A stretch of 64,000 bases of DNA from Mytilus californianus (Eukaryota > Mollusca > Bivalvia > Mytilida > Mytilidae), in the NCBI RefSeq assembly GCF_021869535.1, contig NW_026262712.1:114759640-114823639 (forward strand), in the 5' to 3' direction. The position numbers and the translations under genes were made by a program. How positions within the stretch are numbered: the stretch's first letter is position 1; each line of letters starts with the position of its first letter. This document shows, one piece after another, positions 53,470 to 64,000 of this stretch. The notes beneath the pieces are model-generated. The model was not told the DNA's origin. It saw nothing but the letters and a program-made list of their open reading frames with translations, and made no database searches.

Positions 53470-53640
53470 AGGAGGTTTAGCTAGCTATAAAACCAAATTA
53501 AGCCCAACATTCTATCTTAAAATGCCTATTCCAAGGCAGGAACATGACATTTTTTTTCATTCGATCCGTTTGTTGATGTATACATACAAGTGCAATTGGT
53601 TTTTCAATGTTTTTTTTGTTAACAATTTTTTCATGAAGGA
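53470..53640 (+). repeat. Interspersed repeat (GAGGTTTAGCTAGC family)
   Basis: GGAGGTTTAGCTAGCTATAA, AATGCCTATTCCAAGGCAGG, and a TTTTTTTCATTCGATCC variant of the TTGTTTTCCATT module. Confidence 0.65.
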
Positions 53641-53694
53641 GCTTCTAAGGTGGAATGTAAAGAAGGCAGGCTTGTTCTTTAATATCATATATAG

Positions 53695-53835
53695 ATATAA
53701 GAAGATGTGGTATGAATGCCAATGAGACAACTCTCCATCCAAGTCACAATTTTTAAAAGTAAACCATTATAGGTCAAAGTACGGCCTCAGTTAACACGGA
53801 GCCTTCTCTCACACCGAACAGCAAGCTATAATGTT
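53695..53835 (+). repeat. Interspersed repeat (GCCAATGAGACAACTCTCC family)
   Basis: GATGTGGTATGAATGCCAAT, ACCATTATAGGTCAAAGTAC, and CACACCGAACAGCAAGC. Repeats in the same orientation at 54685, 55980-56115 and 56655-56790, and inverted at 33580-33680 and 63330-63430. Confidence 0.8.
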
Positions 53836-54253
53836 CATTTATTTAAATGAAGTTCTCTTACTAAATATTTCAAAGTTTGGTGAAATGAACGCATGTCATA
53901 CAATTATCCGGGAATTACCCTTAACCCGGAAATTTACATTTATCTCCTTAACCTTAACCAGGGAACAAACATATTCTTTAATATTATTTCAACAAAGCAA
54001 AGTTTGTATAGAATTTTTTAAAAAGATTTATAGTAAACTAATAAATATTTTTCCATATATAGTATTGTGATAATTTCAGAAAAATGCACAAATATTGAAA
54101 TAATTCTTATTTGTAAGAGGAGAATTCATTATAAAATTGTATTTCAAGGAAAGGGAGACAACTGCAAAGTATTACTCTTACACGGAAACGCGTTTACTCT
54201 TATCCAGAAAATATAATGTTTTACTATGGACCAATTGTTTGGAAAATCTCCAA

Positions 54254-54548
54254 ACACGTGTGATACGGTGCTTTTTGTCCGCAATTTGCTTTTTGTCCTC
54301 TTTTGCTTTTTGTCCGATAATTTTGCTTTTTGTCCGACACTTTTGCTTTTTGTCCGTTGCTTTTTGTCCGTTTTGCTTTTTGTCCGATAATTTTGCTTTT
54401 TGTCCGACACTTTTGCTTTTTGTCCGTTGCTTTTTGTCCGTTTTGCTTTTTGTCCGATAATTTTGCTTTTTGTCCGACACTTTTGCTTTTTGTCCGTTGC
54501 TTTTTGTCCGTTTTGCTTTTTGTCCGCTGATTTTGCTTTATGTCCGAT
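54254..54548 (+). repeat. Left array of the 70-bp supra-unit (GCTTTTTGTCCG)
   Basis: After the boundary ACACGTGTGATACGGTGC, the motif GCTTTTTGTCCG repeats about 16 times with four spacer types; GATAATTTTG recurs at 54316, 54386 and 54456, giving a 70-bp supra-unit (20+20+14+16). The Lys-rich minus frames and Phe/Cys-rich plus frames over it come from the repeat. Confidence 0.93.
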
Positions 54549-55979
54549 ATAAAAATGGGTAAATTTTTTGCAGGTTTCACCTTGAACTTCGAAACACCAT
54601 GCCCTTTTTGGAGTTAAATACAGACCATACTCACTTTATAAATGATTTGTACATGAAATATTCGTTTCTTTCACTAGATATAAGATATAAGATGTGGTAT
54701 GAGTGCCAATGAAACAACTCTCCATCTAGTATGATCAATATGTTCTGAATTTACCGCTCACTTACGTTTAAAATGATTCATTGGAAAAGTTTTAGAAGAT
54801 CGTTATTATGAGCATTTATAATTTTGACATACATTTAGTTTCGCCTGAGAAGAGTGCAACATAATACAAAATATAGGTATGCAAGTTCGACGTCATTATC
54901 TTTTGGTATATATTTCTTTTATTTCAGATGTGAAGAAGATCCGAATGCTTCAAATTTTGCATACTAAAACTTTATGTTTCAATGACATAATTTTCAATTG
55001 TCCTTGATTTAATTTTCGTTGTTTCGTATGTGTATAGGCTGATTGTATGGTGCACATGTCCAACCGGTAGGTTTCATTCAACTAACTTTTTGTCAATGTT
55101 CTATTTTTATGGTTCGGTTTTTTTTTTCTGATGCTTTTAAAGCAATGGGTCAATTACAATTAGCGTATGCAGGGCTTGTTATTTTTACTAGAATATTGAA
55201 TGGGGTTCATCTAACATTGATCTTATTTTCATGTGCTATTGTTCGATGCTTATTTTTCATGAGATTTTGGTGGTTTTTTTTTTAATAATCTCATAGTAGA
55301 CCAAGTATATTTTCTGAAATGATTGTAACGTGAACATACTATTCGCAAATAGTATGTCTGAAATTTAATACATTTTTATGGTTTATTTGTTTGTCTTAAT
55401 GAGTGTGGTAGCTTAGATAATAAATACAATAGGTGGACAATATTGGTTGTACTGGATGATTGCAATATATAGATGTCTAATTGCATGTAAACTGACACTG
55501 CCCTTACTTTCGTCATTCATCGATCAATCATGAGTTCTCGACATAAGCTAGATTTAATTTATGTATGATTTACATATCCGACAAGAAGTGGCAATCTGAC
55601 CTTGACCTCAGTTTCATATTTCATTGGTCAATTTTTAGTATTGGTGGTTATAGGTCTGTATCTCGGATAATAATTAAAACATTCATGAAAGATACCATGC
55701 AGATGTATAACTGTATTCTCCAAACTCGCGTTTCCCTACAAAGGATTCATCAGTGACGGTCGATTAAAAATAAAATATGGAACTTAGAATAATTGGTAAG
55801 ATTGCCAATGAAACCATTCTCTACAAGAGACCAATTGTCTTTGATGATAGAGACTACATGACACCGTACGACACTCAACGCGGAGCAGAAATCTTCACCT
55901 CATAGACAATCAAAAACGTGAAAATCATCGGCATCATTTATAATGCATAAACCTAAAAACCGTAAAGATAGCGTTAGAA

Positions 55980-56115
55980 TAGATATAAGAAGATGTGGTA
56001 TGAGTGCTAATGAGACGACTCTCTTATCCACAGTTTGTAAAAGTAAACCATTATAGGTCAAAGTACAGTCTTCAACACGGAGCCTTGGCTCACACCGAAC
56101 AGCAAGCTATAAAGG
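55980..56115 (+). repeat. Interspersed repeat (GCCAATGAGACAACTCTCC family)
   Basis: AGATGTGGTATGAGTGCTAA, ACCATTATAGGTCAAAGTAC, GCTCACACCGAACAGCAAGC. A more diverged relative sits at 55780-55920. Confidence 0.8.
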
Positions 56116-56389
56116 GCCCCAAAAATGACGTGTGTAAAACAATTCAAAGGGGAAAACGAACGGTCTAATCTATATATTAAACGAGAAACGAGAAACACAT
56201 ATGAACCACATCAACAAACGACTGAACATCAGACGTCTGTTTGACCTTGATCAATATTGTGATAGTCAAGTTTTTCAGATACTTTTACTAATCGGTCAAC
56301 TTGACTTATTTTGTTGACCCATTTTCTTCAAGACTATTTTGCCGACAATAATACCAATTTTCCAATCATGATTTCTTTGATAGAGGGTT

Positions 56390-56640
56390 GCTGCTCACAA
56401 AGAAGCTGTTAAACCAAGAGTTCCAAGTGGTGAAGTTGAAATCTCCCCCTCGTAAGTTTTACGAACGCCATCAAGAGTTGGTTGACCGTTATGGAATATC
56501 TGTTTCACAGATGATGTATAGCGGATAGGTTTCAAATGTCTTAACTACAATCCCGTCCCCTTTTCCCTGAATGTGGCCTACCGAATTATTGTTACCGGGG
56601 TTGTACTAACATGAGCAACACATTGAGTACCACGTGTGTA
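56390..56640 (+). pseudogene. Penelope-like C-terminal remnant with start of tail
   Basis: The + strand reads LLLTKKLLNQEFQVVKLKSP, RKFYERHQELVDRYGISVSQ and then a stop. Downstream non-coding sequence with a GAATGTGGCCTACCGAATTA stretch and ATGAGCAACAC leads towards the GCCACATGTG-type tail, whose later part is at 56955-57130 after an interruption. This is the best link in the window between the RT protein and the ten-copy tail repeat. Confidence 0.75.
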
Positions 56641-56654
56641 GCAGGAATTTCTTT

Positions 56655-56790
56655 TAAAAAAGAAGATGTGTTATGATTGCCAATGAGACAACTCTCCACA
56701 AGAGACCAAATGAAACAGAAATTAACAGCTATAGGTCACCGTACGGCCTTCAACAATGAACAAAGCCCATACCGCATAGTCAGCTATAAA
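56655..56790 (+). repeat. Interspersed repeat (GCCAATGAGACAACTCTCC family)
   Basis: GATTGCCAATGAGACAACTC, AAATTAACAGCTATAGGTCA, and GTACGGCCTTCAACAATGAA. Inserted in the Penelope-like tail. Confidence 0.8.
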
Positions 56791-56954
56791 AGTCCCCGAA
56801 ATCACAAATGTAAAAAAATTTAAACGAAAAACTAACGGCATAATTATCGTACAAAAAAATTAACGAAAAACAACAGCAACAAACACCAACCACTGAATTA
56901 CAGGCTCCTGACTTGGGACAGAAAACATACATACAGAATGTGGCGGGGTTATAC

Positions 56955-57130
56955 ATGTTACCCTTCCTGAGCACCTGAGATCAGCCCCAGTTTTGCTCAG
57001 TATTTTATGTTTTTTGTACTTAAATTGTTTGTGTGTTTGTCTTTTTCTTTTTTAGCCATGGCGTTGTCAGTTCATTTTCGACTTCTGAGTTTCAATGCCC
57101 CCGTGGTATCCTTCGCCTCCCTCTTTAGAT
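56955..57130 (+). repeat. Penelope-like tail repeat
   Basis: CATGTTACCCTTCCTGAGCA, AGCCATGGCGTTGTCAGTTC, and TTCTGAGTTTCAATGCCCC. In phase with the end of the RT remnant at 56390-56640 once the 56655-56960 insertions are discounted. Confidence 0.7.
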
Positions 57131-60109
57131 GGAACATTTCTGCTTGAAACCTTAGATTTTCCATTTTCCTTATCTATCTGTAAGCTTGTAACATAATGTA
57201 TGGTTTTATCCTGAGAAAATGCATAGCATCCTTCAATTTCATTCAGATTAAGAAATGTTTGCCAATGTTGAAGGACTTGAAATAAATAATTCCTTTGAAA
57301 TGTCAATTTTACATCTTTTTTGTATCGAGGCATAATTATTATTTATTTAATTAATTTGAGTTGTTTAATTTATTTTTGAATTCGTTTCAGACTACTGATT
57401 TGTTGTCTTAGTTATGGCCCTTGAAACAAGAAACTTTGAAAATATGTAGATACAAGTATTGTTACGATTTGCACGCATAAACTAACGAACTCGTGGTTTG
57501 CAAATTCAGAAAATGCCATTAGCGTTAAATATCGATCATTCCAGGGCTTGAGCGAGTTTTTTTCTGTGGTATGGGGTTTACTCACTGTTAAAAGCCGAGC
57601 GAAAACTGGTTTATAATGATCACTCTTTTGATTATTGGCTTTACTGGATAGTCATCTAATGTACAAATATACCACACAAGTTTTACACGAAACCATTGGA
57701 TTGGCATGAAATTTTTGATGTCTTCTGATTTTTTAGTCAATAAGACTGAAGTCAAACTTTCCGCTATACGGTATTTGCATTACTGTATAGATTAAAATAC
57801 AAAACGTAAGAAATAAAAAATTCTGATAAAAAAGTTTTAATGAAAGAAAAATACATCTTCCTGATGTGTAAAAACACGGTGAATACATTTAGAAAAGTGT
57901 CTTTTGTACCACTTTCAGAGGAATCTTTCCTTAAAAGTCAAAACGTATAGTCAAATTGGCCTGAAGAAAAGAATTGTGAAAATCATATGACATTAATATG
58001 TTTACTTAAACATACAAACCCCTCTTATTGTTTTAAATGTTATAAACGTTTGAATGAATTGTACAAGAAATCCATGCTTTCACGACTACCCTCTGTCATT
58101 AAGGGCATACAATTTATACAATTACAGGGGAGGTAATGGCGTTGCTAACGTAAAACGTAATTTTCGCGAGGTCAAACTGTGACATATCGGGAAATTACTG
58201 GGGTTTTTTTGTGATTTAAACTGATTTAACTTAAAAACGAGTACATGGACCCCTCTCTTTTAAAATTGCATTATGTTTGATTACGTATAAAGTTTATTGG
58301 TACATTACCAATTTTAATGAAAAGTCAACATTGATTTTTTTTAAATTTGATAAATATATCGCAAAAATGCCGTTTTTCCTAAGATTCCGAAATTTTGTTA
58401 ACATTAACTATTTTCAAAGAATTGTTGAACATACTAAGAGATGAGTAAAGAAGATTTTCATATTTTTTGTACAAAAATCCGCTTGTGTTTATCTGTTGAA
58501 ATAAAAAAGTTAGGTGTGTCTATCAAAAAGATAGAAATGTCCAAAAAAACGAAATTTTTACCCCTTTTATCTCTTAAAGTAGCACATGAAGGTATATTTT
58601 AATTACATTATTGAATTGCGCAAAAGGGATCTTTTAATGATAGGCCATGTCCAGGGAGACATAAAGCAACAAACGCCCAGCAGGACCGATGCATTTGTCT
58701 TAAACATCTCCGATATTGATTCCGCGTGGCTTTCTAATTGACACGAGTATCCATTGGTGTTCATGGTAAAACCTTTGAAGCTATATCAGTTTGCGTGGAA
58801 ATTAATAAAGAGCACGGCGACCTTTCCTTGGTGATATTTTAATGGCCGTCCGGCGTAAAAAATATCTGTTAACCAACAACCATCTTATGTGTACCAAAAG
58901 CCGTCAGCGATGGTCACACAGACAATTTGCTACCTTCGTGGACCAAAGTCTGGCTTTTCGCGGGATCCTATTAAACATTTAGTGTTGTCACTACCATGTG
59001 CTGTAGAGATTTCGTTGCACAACATGACAGAAACATTCTTTATTAGGACTCTATGTTGATAATTCGACATTGGATGTTTCATATACCCATTGTAGCCGAA
59101 AAATGATAATGAAACATTTTTGTTTGATCATGTTGATATCGATCAATTGTTTGAATTGTAAATTTTCATATTTAATTTTTTTAAAAGATTTTATTTTTGA
59201 AAAAGCAAGTGTTGGACTTTTATTGGCACTCAATTCATGTAAGCTGTCATTTTTTTAAATGTGCTTATCCGAGTCCTGGACTGCGTTCCAGCGGCTTTCA
59301 TTCGTTTACTTTTGTGTACATTTTATACAGAGCAGTATTTTTTTCAATTGTTTTTACCAATATTCTAGCTGCATGTAACATCTTGAACACTCAGAACAGC
59401 GAAACAAAATTTAGATTTCAGAAATAAATAGCCTTTAGCCATCAACAAATAGCCGATGACTTTTCAAGAGTTGTTTTCGTTAAAGGATGATTCCTTTATT
59501 TTTGTGCAATTTTTGCTCTTAACGACAAAAAAAAAAGATAAAAAGAACATTACGTAAAGCATTAAGTATCACCTATAGTATTTTACAACCTTCATTGGTG
59601 GTAGTTCATATATATTTCTGCTGTTTTTTTTTTGTATATAAATTATTGTCCTGAATAAACATCTTTATGCGTTTGTGCGTTTTTGCGTTTCAGTTTTCAT
59701 TGTGAAATTTCTTCTATCAGCAAAGACGAACTTTAAATTCGGCCGTTTTAAATGTTTTCGCCAGAAATCCATGTATAATTATTTAATAGCTACAAATATA
59801 ATCATTATCTAGTGCCCTTAGGTGAGATTTTCCGAGACGCTGGGTTTGAAATGGGGTATCCCATTCAATTTATACAATATTCGGAATCTTTAAAAGATGC
59901 AGATGGGAATTTTCGGTCCTTATGAATGTGTTCGCAAGGAATTAAATTGTAACTCCTTGTAGGGTCATCAAAAAGCAACTATTTAGGACCCCCTTGGATT
60001 AAAGATCTTCCAAGACAACGGGTTCGAAAGTTCAGGTAAACATATGTTTTTTTTAAACATAATATTAATGGACCTGGCACACTGAAGTCTTGTCCAAAAT
60101 ATGATTATA

Positions 60110-60330
60110 ATACGACACAAACTGAGAAGGATTTGCTTACCCTTCCCGAAAACCATAAATCATCACGGTTTTTTACAGGGTTCTTCTTGCTCAGATTTTA
60201 TTTTTCAATGTTGTGTTTTGTGGACTGTTGTGTGTCTTGTTGTTTTTCATTTTAGCTGTGGCTTTGTTGGTTTGTTTCGACCTTTTTTTAGTGTGATTGC
60301 CCCTTTGGTATCTTTCGCCTCGCTCTTATA
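60110..60330 (+). repeat. Penelope-like tail repeat
   Basis: GGATTTGCTTACCCTTCCCG, TTCAATGTTGTGTTTTGTGG and GCCCCTTTGGTATCTTTCGC. The 81-codon frame is not a gene. Confidence 0.7.
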
Positions 60331-61999
60331 TATGATATCACAATAATTATATATATATGTAAGCGTTCATATGCATTTATATGGATACAATGTTGAATTT
60401 AAATAGACATAATAATTAGATGAGTGAAAAAAAGAAATTGAAGAAATAGAAAAAAGGGGACATAAACAGGAGAAATAGAAGGCAAGATATAAGGATATTT
60501 GTACGTGTGAGGAGTTGGCATTCTTAGTGTTTTACACAACAAGGAATATTTTAGATCGTGTTATATAGACAAACGCTTATTCATTCTAATCGTTAGTTAG
60601 TCTGTCATCCTCAAACGTGTTAGCAATGGTGTACCTTCTCAAATTTGTAGAATACATGGGATATTCAAAGATTTAGACGAACATGTTCGAAACTTTAGAA
60701 TAGTTTAGAAATTGATAAAATCAAATAATCCGGCCATGTAACGGTGATGGTTTCGCTATTGAAATTCTGTATATGTTTAACCACGCTAAATATTATATAT
60801 GACAATCATACAAATAAGTCAGGAACGGGGGTTCAACCTGTAATTTAGTAGTTGTTGTTTGTTTCTGTATATCATATTTGTTTGTCGTATACAGTTTTGT
60901 AAATCAATCAAACCGTTGGTTTTTCTCGTTTGAATTGTTTTACCATTATGGTAAATGGTGTCGGCGTTTGCTGCATGTGGAAGTGCATACATTTACGACA
61001 TTTTATAGCTTATACGCACAGTTTCTTCTTTCCGCTAGTGATATATAGTCACCATTTGCACTGATATACGAACGGCCGTCTGTTCGTCGCTCCAAAATAT
61101 TTTGCAACATTTTAGTTTAAAAAATTTGTTTAAGTCTGGTAATAATTTCATCATATTTCCAACAACTTTGTTTTTTTTTTAAACATTACAAACATTACAA
61201 ATATAACAAACAATGCTTTAACTTTTGGAACACTATCGCAAAGTTTAAGGAAGACATGTGTAGCTATTTATTGAGATAAACTGTATTAATTTTTAAATTT
61301 CGGAATTGTCTAGCAACTATTTCCAAATGGCGTACCGTTAAGCGTTCGAGGCTATTCAAGTAATAAGGAAAATTTGGTTAACAGCATTGTCAGCCAAGTA
61401 GTTAATTGTTGTTTGACAAACTCGAAAAGAGGGTGGAAAGTAATTAAAAGGCTACTTAGCATTTACTTAATTTTTATAACGAAATAGTTGTGCACAATAT
61501 TTTAGAAAAAGATAGTGCATTTCTAAATATAAAACACTTTTTTAATAGAAACATTTGAAATAAATACATCAACAGTGTTTATTTTAAAATTGGTCAAGTC
61601 TGTAGGGCGGCAAAAGTAGAAGTTATTGTTATTTTTTTTCTCCTCACTGAAATGCGATACTTTTAATACTAATCCGTAAATGTGATTAAGTTTTCGGTAT
61701 ATTTCTTATCAATAGAGTATTCATGTACCAACCAATGAAATATGACTGTATCCCGGGTTATTACTCTTGAAAAGAGAAATAAAATAAAATCTGGAACTAG
61801 TCTCGGTTACCCAGACGGTTGAATTTTACAAATCAATATGTGATACAAGTGGAAAATATCAATGAATTCAAAAAAAATATATAATCAAGCATAACTCTGT
61901 TAAAAAATTGTGCATTTACAATAAGTAGTTTTTAAGTAAACAAGTTAGTTATAACGACTTAAAAATAAAACTCCAATCAAATAAAAACCAAAAACTGCT

Positions 62000-62384
62000 A
62001 ATTTTCCTAAAAATTACCAATGCAGGGGCAGCAACCCAAAACGCGATGTTTGATGTGTCTGAAAAATTTCGGACAGAAAGATCTTGAACTGATGAACATT
62101 TTTACCCCAGTCAGATTAGCTCTAAATGCTTTAGTTTCAGAGTTATAAGCCAAAATCTACATTTTTCCTCAATGTTCTATTTTAAGACATGGCGGCCATC
62201 TTGATTAATGGGGGGGGGGGGGGGGGGGGTGTTGATCATCGGATACTTTTTTGAAACAAGATACCCTAAGGATGATTTTGGCCATATTTGCTTAAATTTT
62301 TCCAAGATGTTTTAAAAATGAAGGACGACGACGGATGCCAAGTGATGAGAAAAGCTCACTTAGCCCTCTGGGCCAGGTGAGCTA
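62000..62384 (-). repeat. Interspersed repeat (CTTTTCTCATCACTTGG family)
   Basis: In reverse: AGCTCACCTGGCCCAGAGGG, TTTTCTCATCACTTGGCATC, CCGTCGTCGTCC, then AAGATGGCCGCCATG and TTGGCTTATAACTCTGAAAC. I recall this module as widespread in molluscs and other marine animals. A 20-G run (62210-62229) interrupts it. It abuts the right 70-bp array exactly. Confidence 0.75.
62210..62229 (+). repeat. Poly(G) tract, 20 G
   Basis: An uninterrupted run of 20 G. Rare in AT-rich DNA; its length is prone to sequencing error. Confidence 0.9.
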
Positions 62385-62652
62385 AAAAAGCAAAACGGAC
62401 AAAAAACAACGGACAAAAAGCAAAAGAGTCGGACAAAAAGCAAAATTATCGGACAAAAAGCAAAACGGACAAAAAGCAACGGACAAAAAGCAAAAGTGTC
62501 GGACAAAAAGCAAAATTATCGGACAAAAAGCAAAACGGACAAAAAGCAACGGACAAAAAACAAAAGTGTCGGACAAAAAGCAAAATTATCGGACGAAAAG
62601 TAAAAGCGGACAAAAAGCAAATAGCGGACAAAAAGCACCGTATCACACGTGT
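62385..62652 (-). repeat. Right array of the 70-bp supra-unit, inverted
   Basis: Reverse complement of the left array: CGGACAAAAAGC repeats, with CAAAATTATC at 62441, 62511 and 62581 (70-bp period). It ends with GCACCGTATCACACGTGT, the mirror of the left boundary ACACGTGTGATACGGTGC. Inner flanks of the two arrays differ. Confidence 0.93.
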
Positions 62653-62658
62653 GTGTGT

Positions 62659-62677
62659 GGAAGGGGAGGGGGAGGGG
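62659..62677 (+). other. G-quadruplex-type motif
   Basis: GGAAGGGGAGGGGGAGGGG directly outside the right array's boundary. Three runs of at least four G plus a GG run, so a borderline fit to the strict pattern. Confidence 0.6.
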
Positions 62678-62755
62678 TAAATGACTCAACATCTAGTAAA
62701 TGTGAATGACTCTTATTTTCGAGGTTTTGCCTCTCGAAAACTATAAAAGATTAAA

Positions 62756-62773
62756 GGGGGGGGGGGGGGGGGG
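62756..62773 (+). repeat. Poly(G) tract, 18 G
   Basis: Uninterrupted 18 G about 100 bases beyond the right array. Confidence 0.9.
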
Positions 62774-62954
62774 AAGACATGGTATGCAGATTTTGAAAAT
62801 TAATATCCTGGCATGGTAAGAGCCAAAACAATCTAATTAAAATACCGATCTTTGATTTCGTTATCCCATATGAGATCTAACACCGGTGCAAAATAAATAA
62901 CGTTGCATACGAAAGAATGTACAAGAATTTTCTATAACACAAAATGCAGGAAGC

Positions 62955-63430
62955 TGTCAGTAACTGCAAGTACTCTCAGATCTGTACTTAGTGACTTTTT
63001 TGTTGTTAGGGATGAGGGATGGGTAAATACCCTGCCACGTCCGGTCTGTGTTTTTGTTTATGTTTTTCTGCTTTGTATCGATCTGATGAGTTAAGCTTTT
63101 TGCAACTGATTTGTTGAGCGCTCACAAACATGTTCAACCCTGTCACATTCTTTATGTGCCTGTCCCAAGTCAGGAGCCTGTAGTTCAGTGGTTGTCGTTG
63201 GTTTATGTCTTTCATATTTGTTTTTCGTAAATTGCTTTGTTATAAATTAGGCCGTTAGTTTTCTCAATAGAATTGTTTCATATTTTTCGTGTCGGAGCTA
63301 TTTAAAGCCGACTATACGGTATGGGTATTTCTCATTGTTGAAGGCCGTACGGTTGCCTATAATTGCTTACATCCACTTCATTTGAACTTGGACAGATAGT
63401 TGTCTCATTGGCAATCATACCACATCTCCT
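62955..63430 (+). repeat. Interspersed repeat, 470 bp, copy 2 of 2
   Basis: ACTCTCAGATCTGTACTTAG, TATCGATCTGATGAGTTAAG, TCCCAAGTCAGGAGCCTGTA, TTGAAGGCCGTACGG and TTGTCTCATTGGCAATCATA, collinear with 33220-33690. Confidence 0.8.
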
Positions 63431-64000
63431 TATTTTTATATTGTACAAATACCCTCCGAATATCAAATGGTCACCCCTTAAACGGACAGAAATAGTTGTA
63501 CTAAGTTTTGAGGTGTAAATATAGGATTCACTTCTTTGAATTCAGGATATTCTTGAAATATTTCATTACTCACAAATAACAAAAAAAGTTGCTTTATTTC
63601 AGGAGCTCCTTAAGTATTTCAGGATATCCTTAATATAAATATACAGCACGATATTTGCATTTACTTTTGTTTGTGTGTTTGTTCATACATGGCCACCATG
63701 GCTAAAAAATAGAACATACCAGTAATATGAATTATTGTCTAATATTTAAAAAAAAATAGTCATGCACAAAAATGCTCGAATTTCAGTTTCGACTTATTTC
63801 CCATTTGCACCAGAATAATCAGATTGCTTTTTTTTTAGATTTATTGTCCTTTACATGACGATTTTGGACTAATTTTCATATTTTTGCCTTTTATTTTGAA
63901 ATCTATGATAAAGAAAGAGAGAATTGAGACAGCATACATATTCATCAATACAAGATCTACAAAATACTTATATGACCGAAATCTATAAATGAATGAGTTT
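63431..64000. other. Non-coding, nothing recognised
   Basis: AT-rich. A short CATGGCCACCATGGCTAAAA piece at 63690 resembles the AAGATGGCCGCCATG module at 62190 in the other orientation. Confidence 0.5.

Larger units (their letters stand above)
54550..62384. other. 7.8-kb interior between the inverted arrays
   Basis: No transposase or other gene that I can support. It holds repeats listed separately, a Penelope-like end at 56395, long AT-rich stretches, and a GC-richer patch at 58640-59040 in which the three frames switch between open segments, as in a decayed coding region; I could not identify it. Confidence 0.5.

Noticed and set aside
54144-54580. Lys/Gln/Ser-rich minus-strand frames and Phe/Cys-rich plus-strand frames
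   Set aside because: They are translations of the GCTTTTTGTCCG array; the same peptides recur at 62382-62646 on the other strand.

Overview
This is an AT-rich eukaryotic (metazoan) genomic window with intron-split genes and dense interspersed repeats. The repeat families (Penelope-like reverse-transcriptase remnants, their recurring tails, and sequence modules that I remember as common in mussels) together with a small actin cluster suggest a bivalve mollusc, most likely a mytilid mussel. The species call is inference from recalled repeat families, not a search.

Region 1-25.2 kb is a tandem actin cluster of three two-exon copies, all on the + strand. Copy 1 (6183-10620) and copy 3 (22587-24878) are pseudogenes lying in two homologous blocks: 1-10.9 kb matches 18.28-25.17 kb, including upstream Penelope-like remnants. 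The lesions of the two dead copies differ. Copy 1 is also split by a 2.3-kb insertion carrying a hairpin element and a tRNA-derived SINE-like module. Copy 2 (14218-16846) between them has an open frame and correct splice sites, but its actin carries substitutions at conserved positions and a one-residue insertion.

Region 26.3-33.05 kb is a 6.7-kb minisatellite of a 46-bp unit (about 145 units). It contains a 184-bp higher-order repeat (4 x 46) and larger copied blocks. The unit has no stop triplet on the + strand, so all long open frames there are artefacts. Region 33-43.9 kb has no gene that I can support: it holds interspersed repeats, a 45-bp x 5 tandem repeat and a reverse-transcriptase remnant.

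Region 43.9-49.6 kb holds two divergently oriented paralogues of a class A, neuropeptide-receptor-like GPCR. The minus copy carries at least two frameshifts. The plus copy looks open for 349 codons, but its real N-terminus lies 30 codons upstream and is cut off by an in-frame TAA inside TM1. Neither copy is intact in this sequence.

Region 50-64 kb holds a 52-bp x 14 minisatellite, more Penelope-like remnants, and two inverted arrays of a 70-bp supra-unit bearing the same outer boundary motif 8.4 kb apart (54254 and 62652), like the ends of an unrecognised mobile element. Poly-G and G-quadruplex-type tracts flank the right array. No RNA gene, CRISPR or prokaryotic-type operon was seen.
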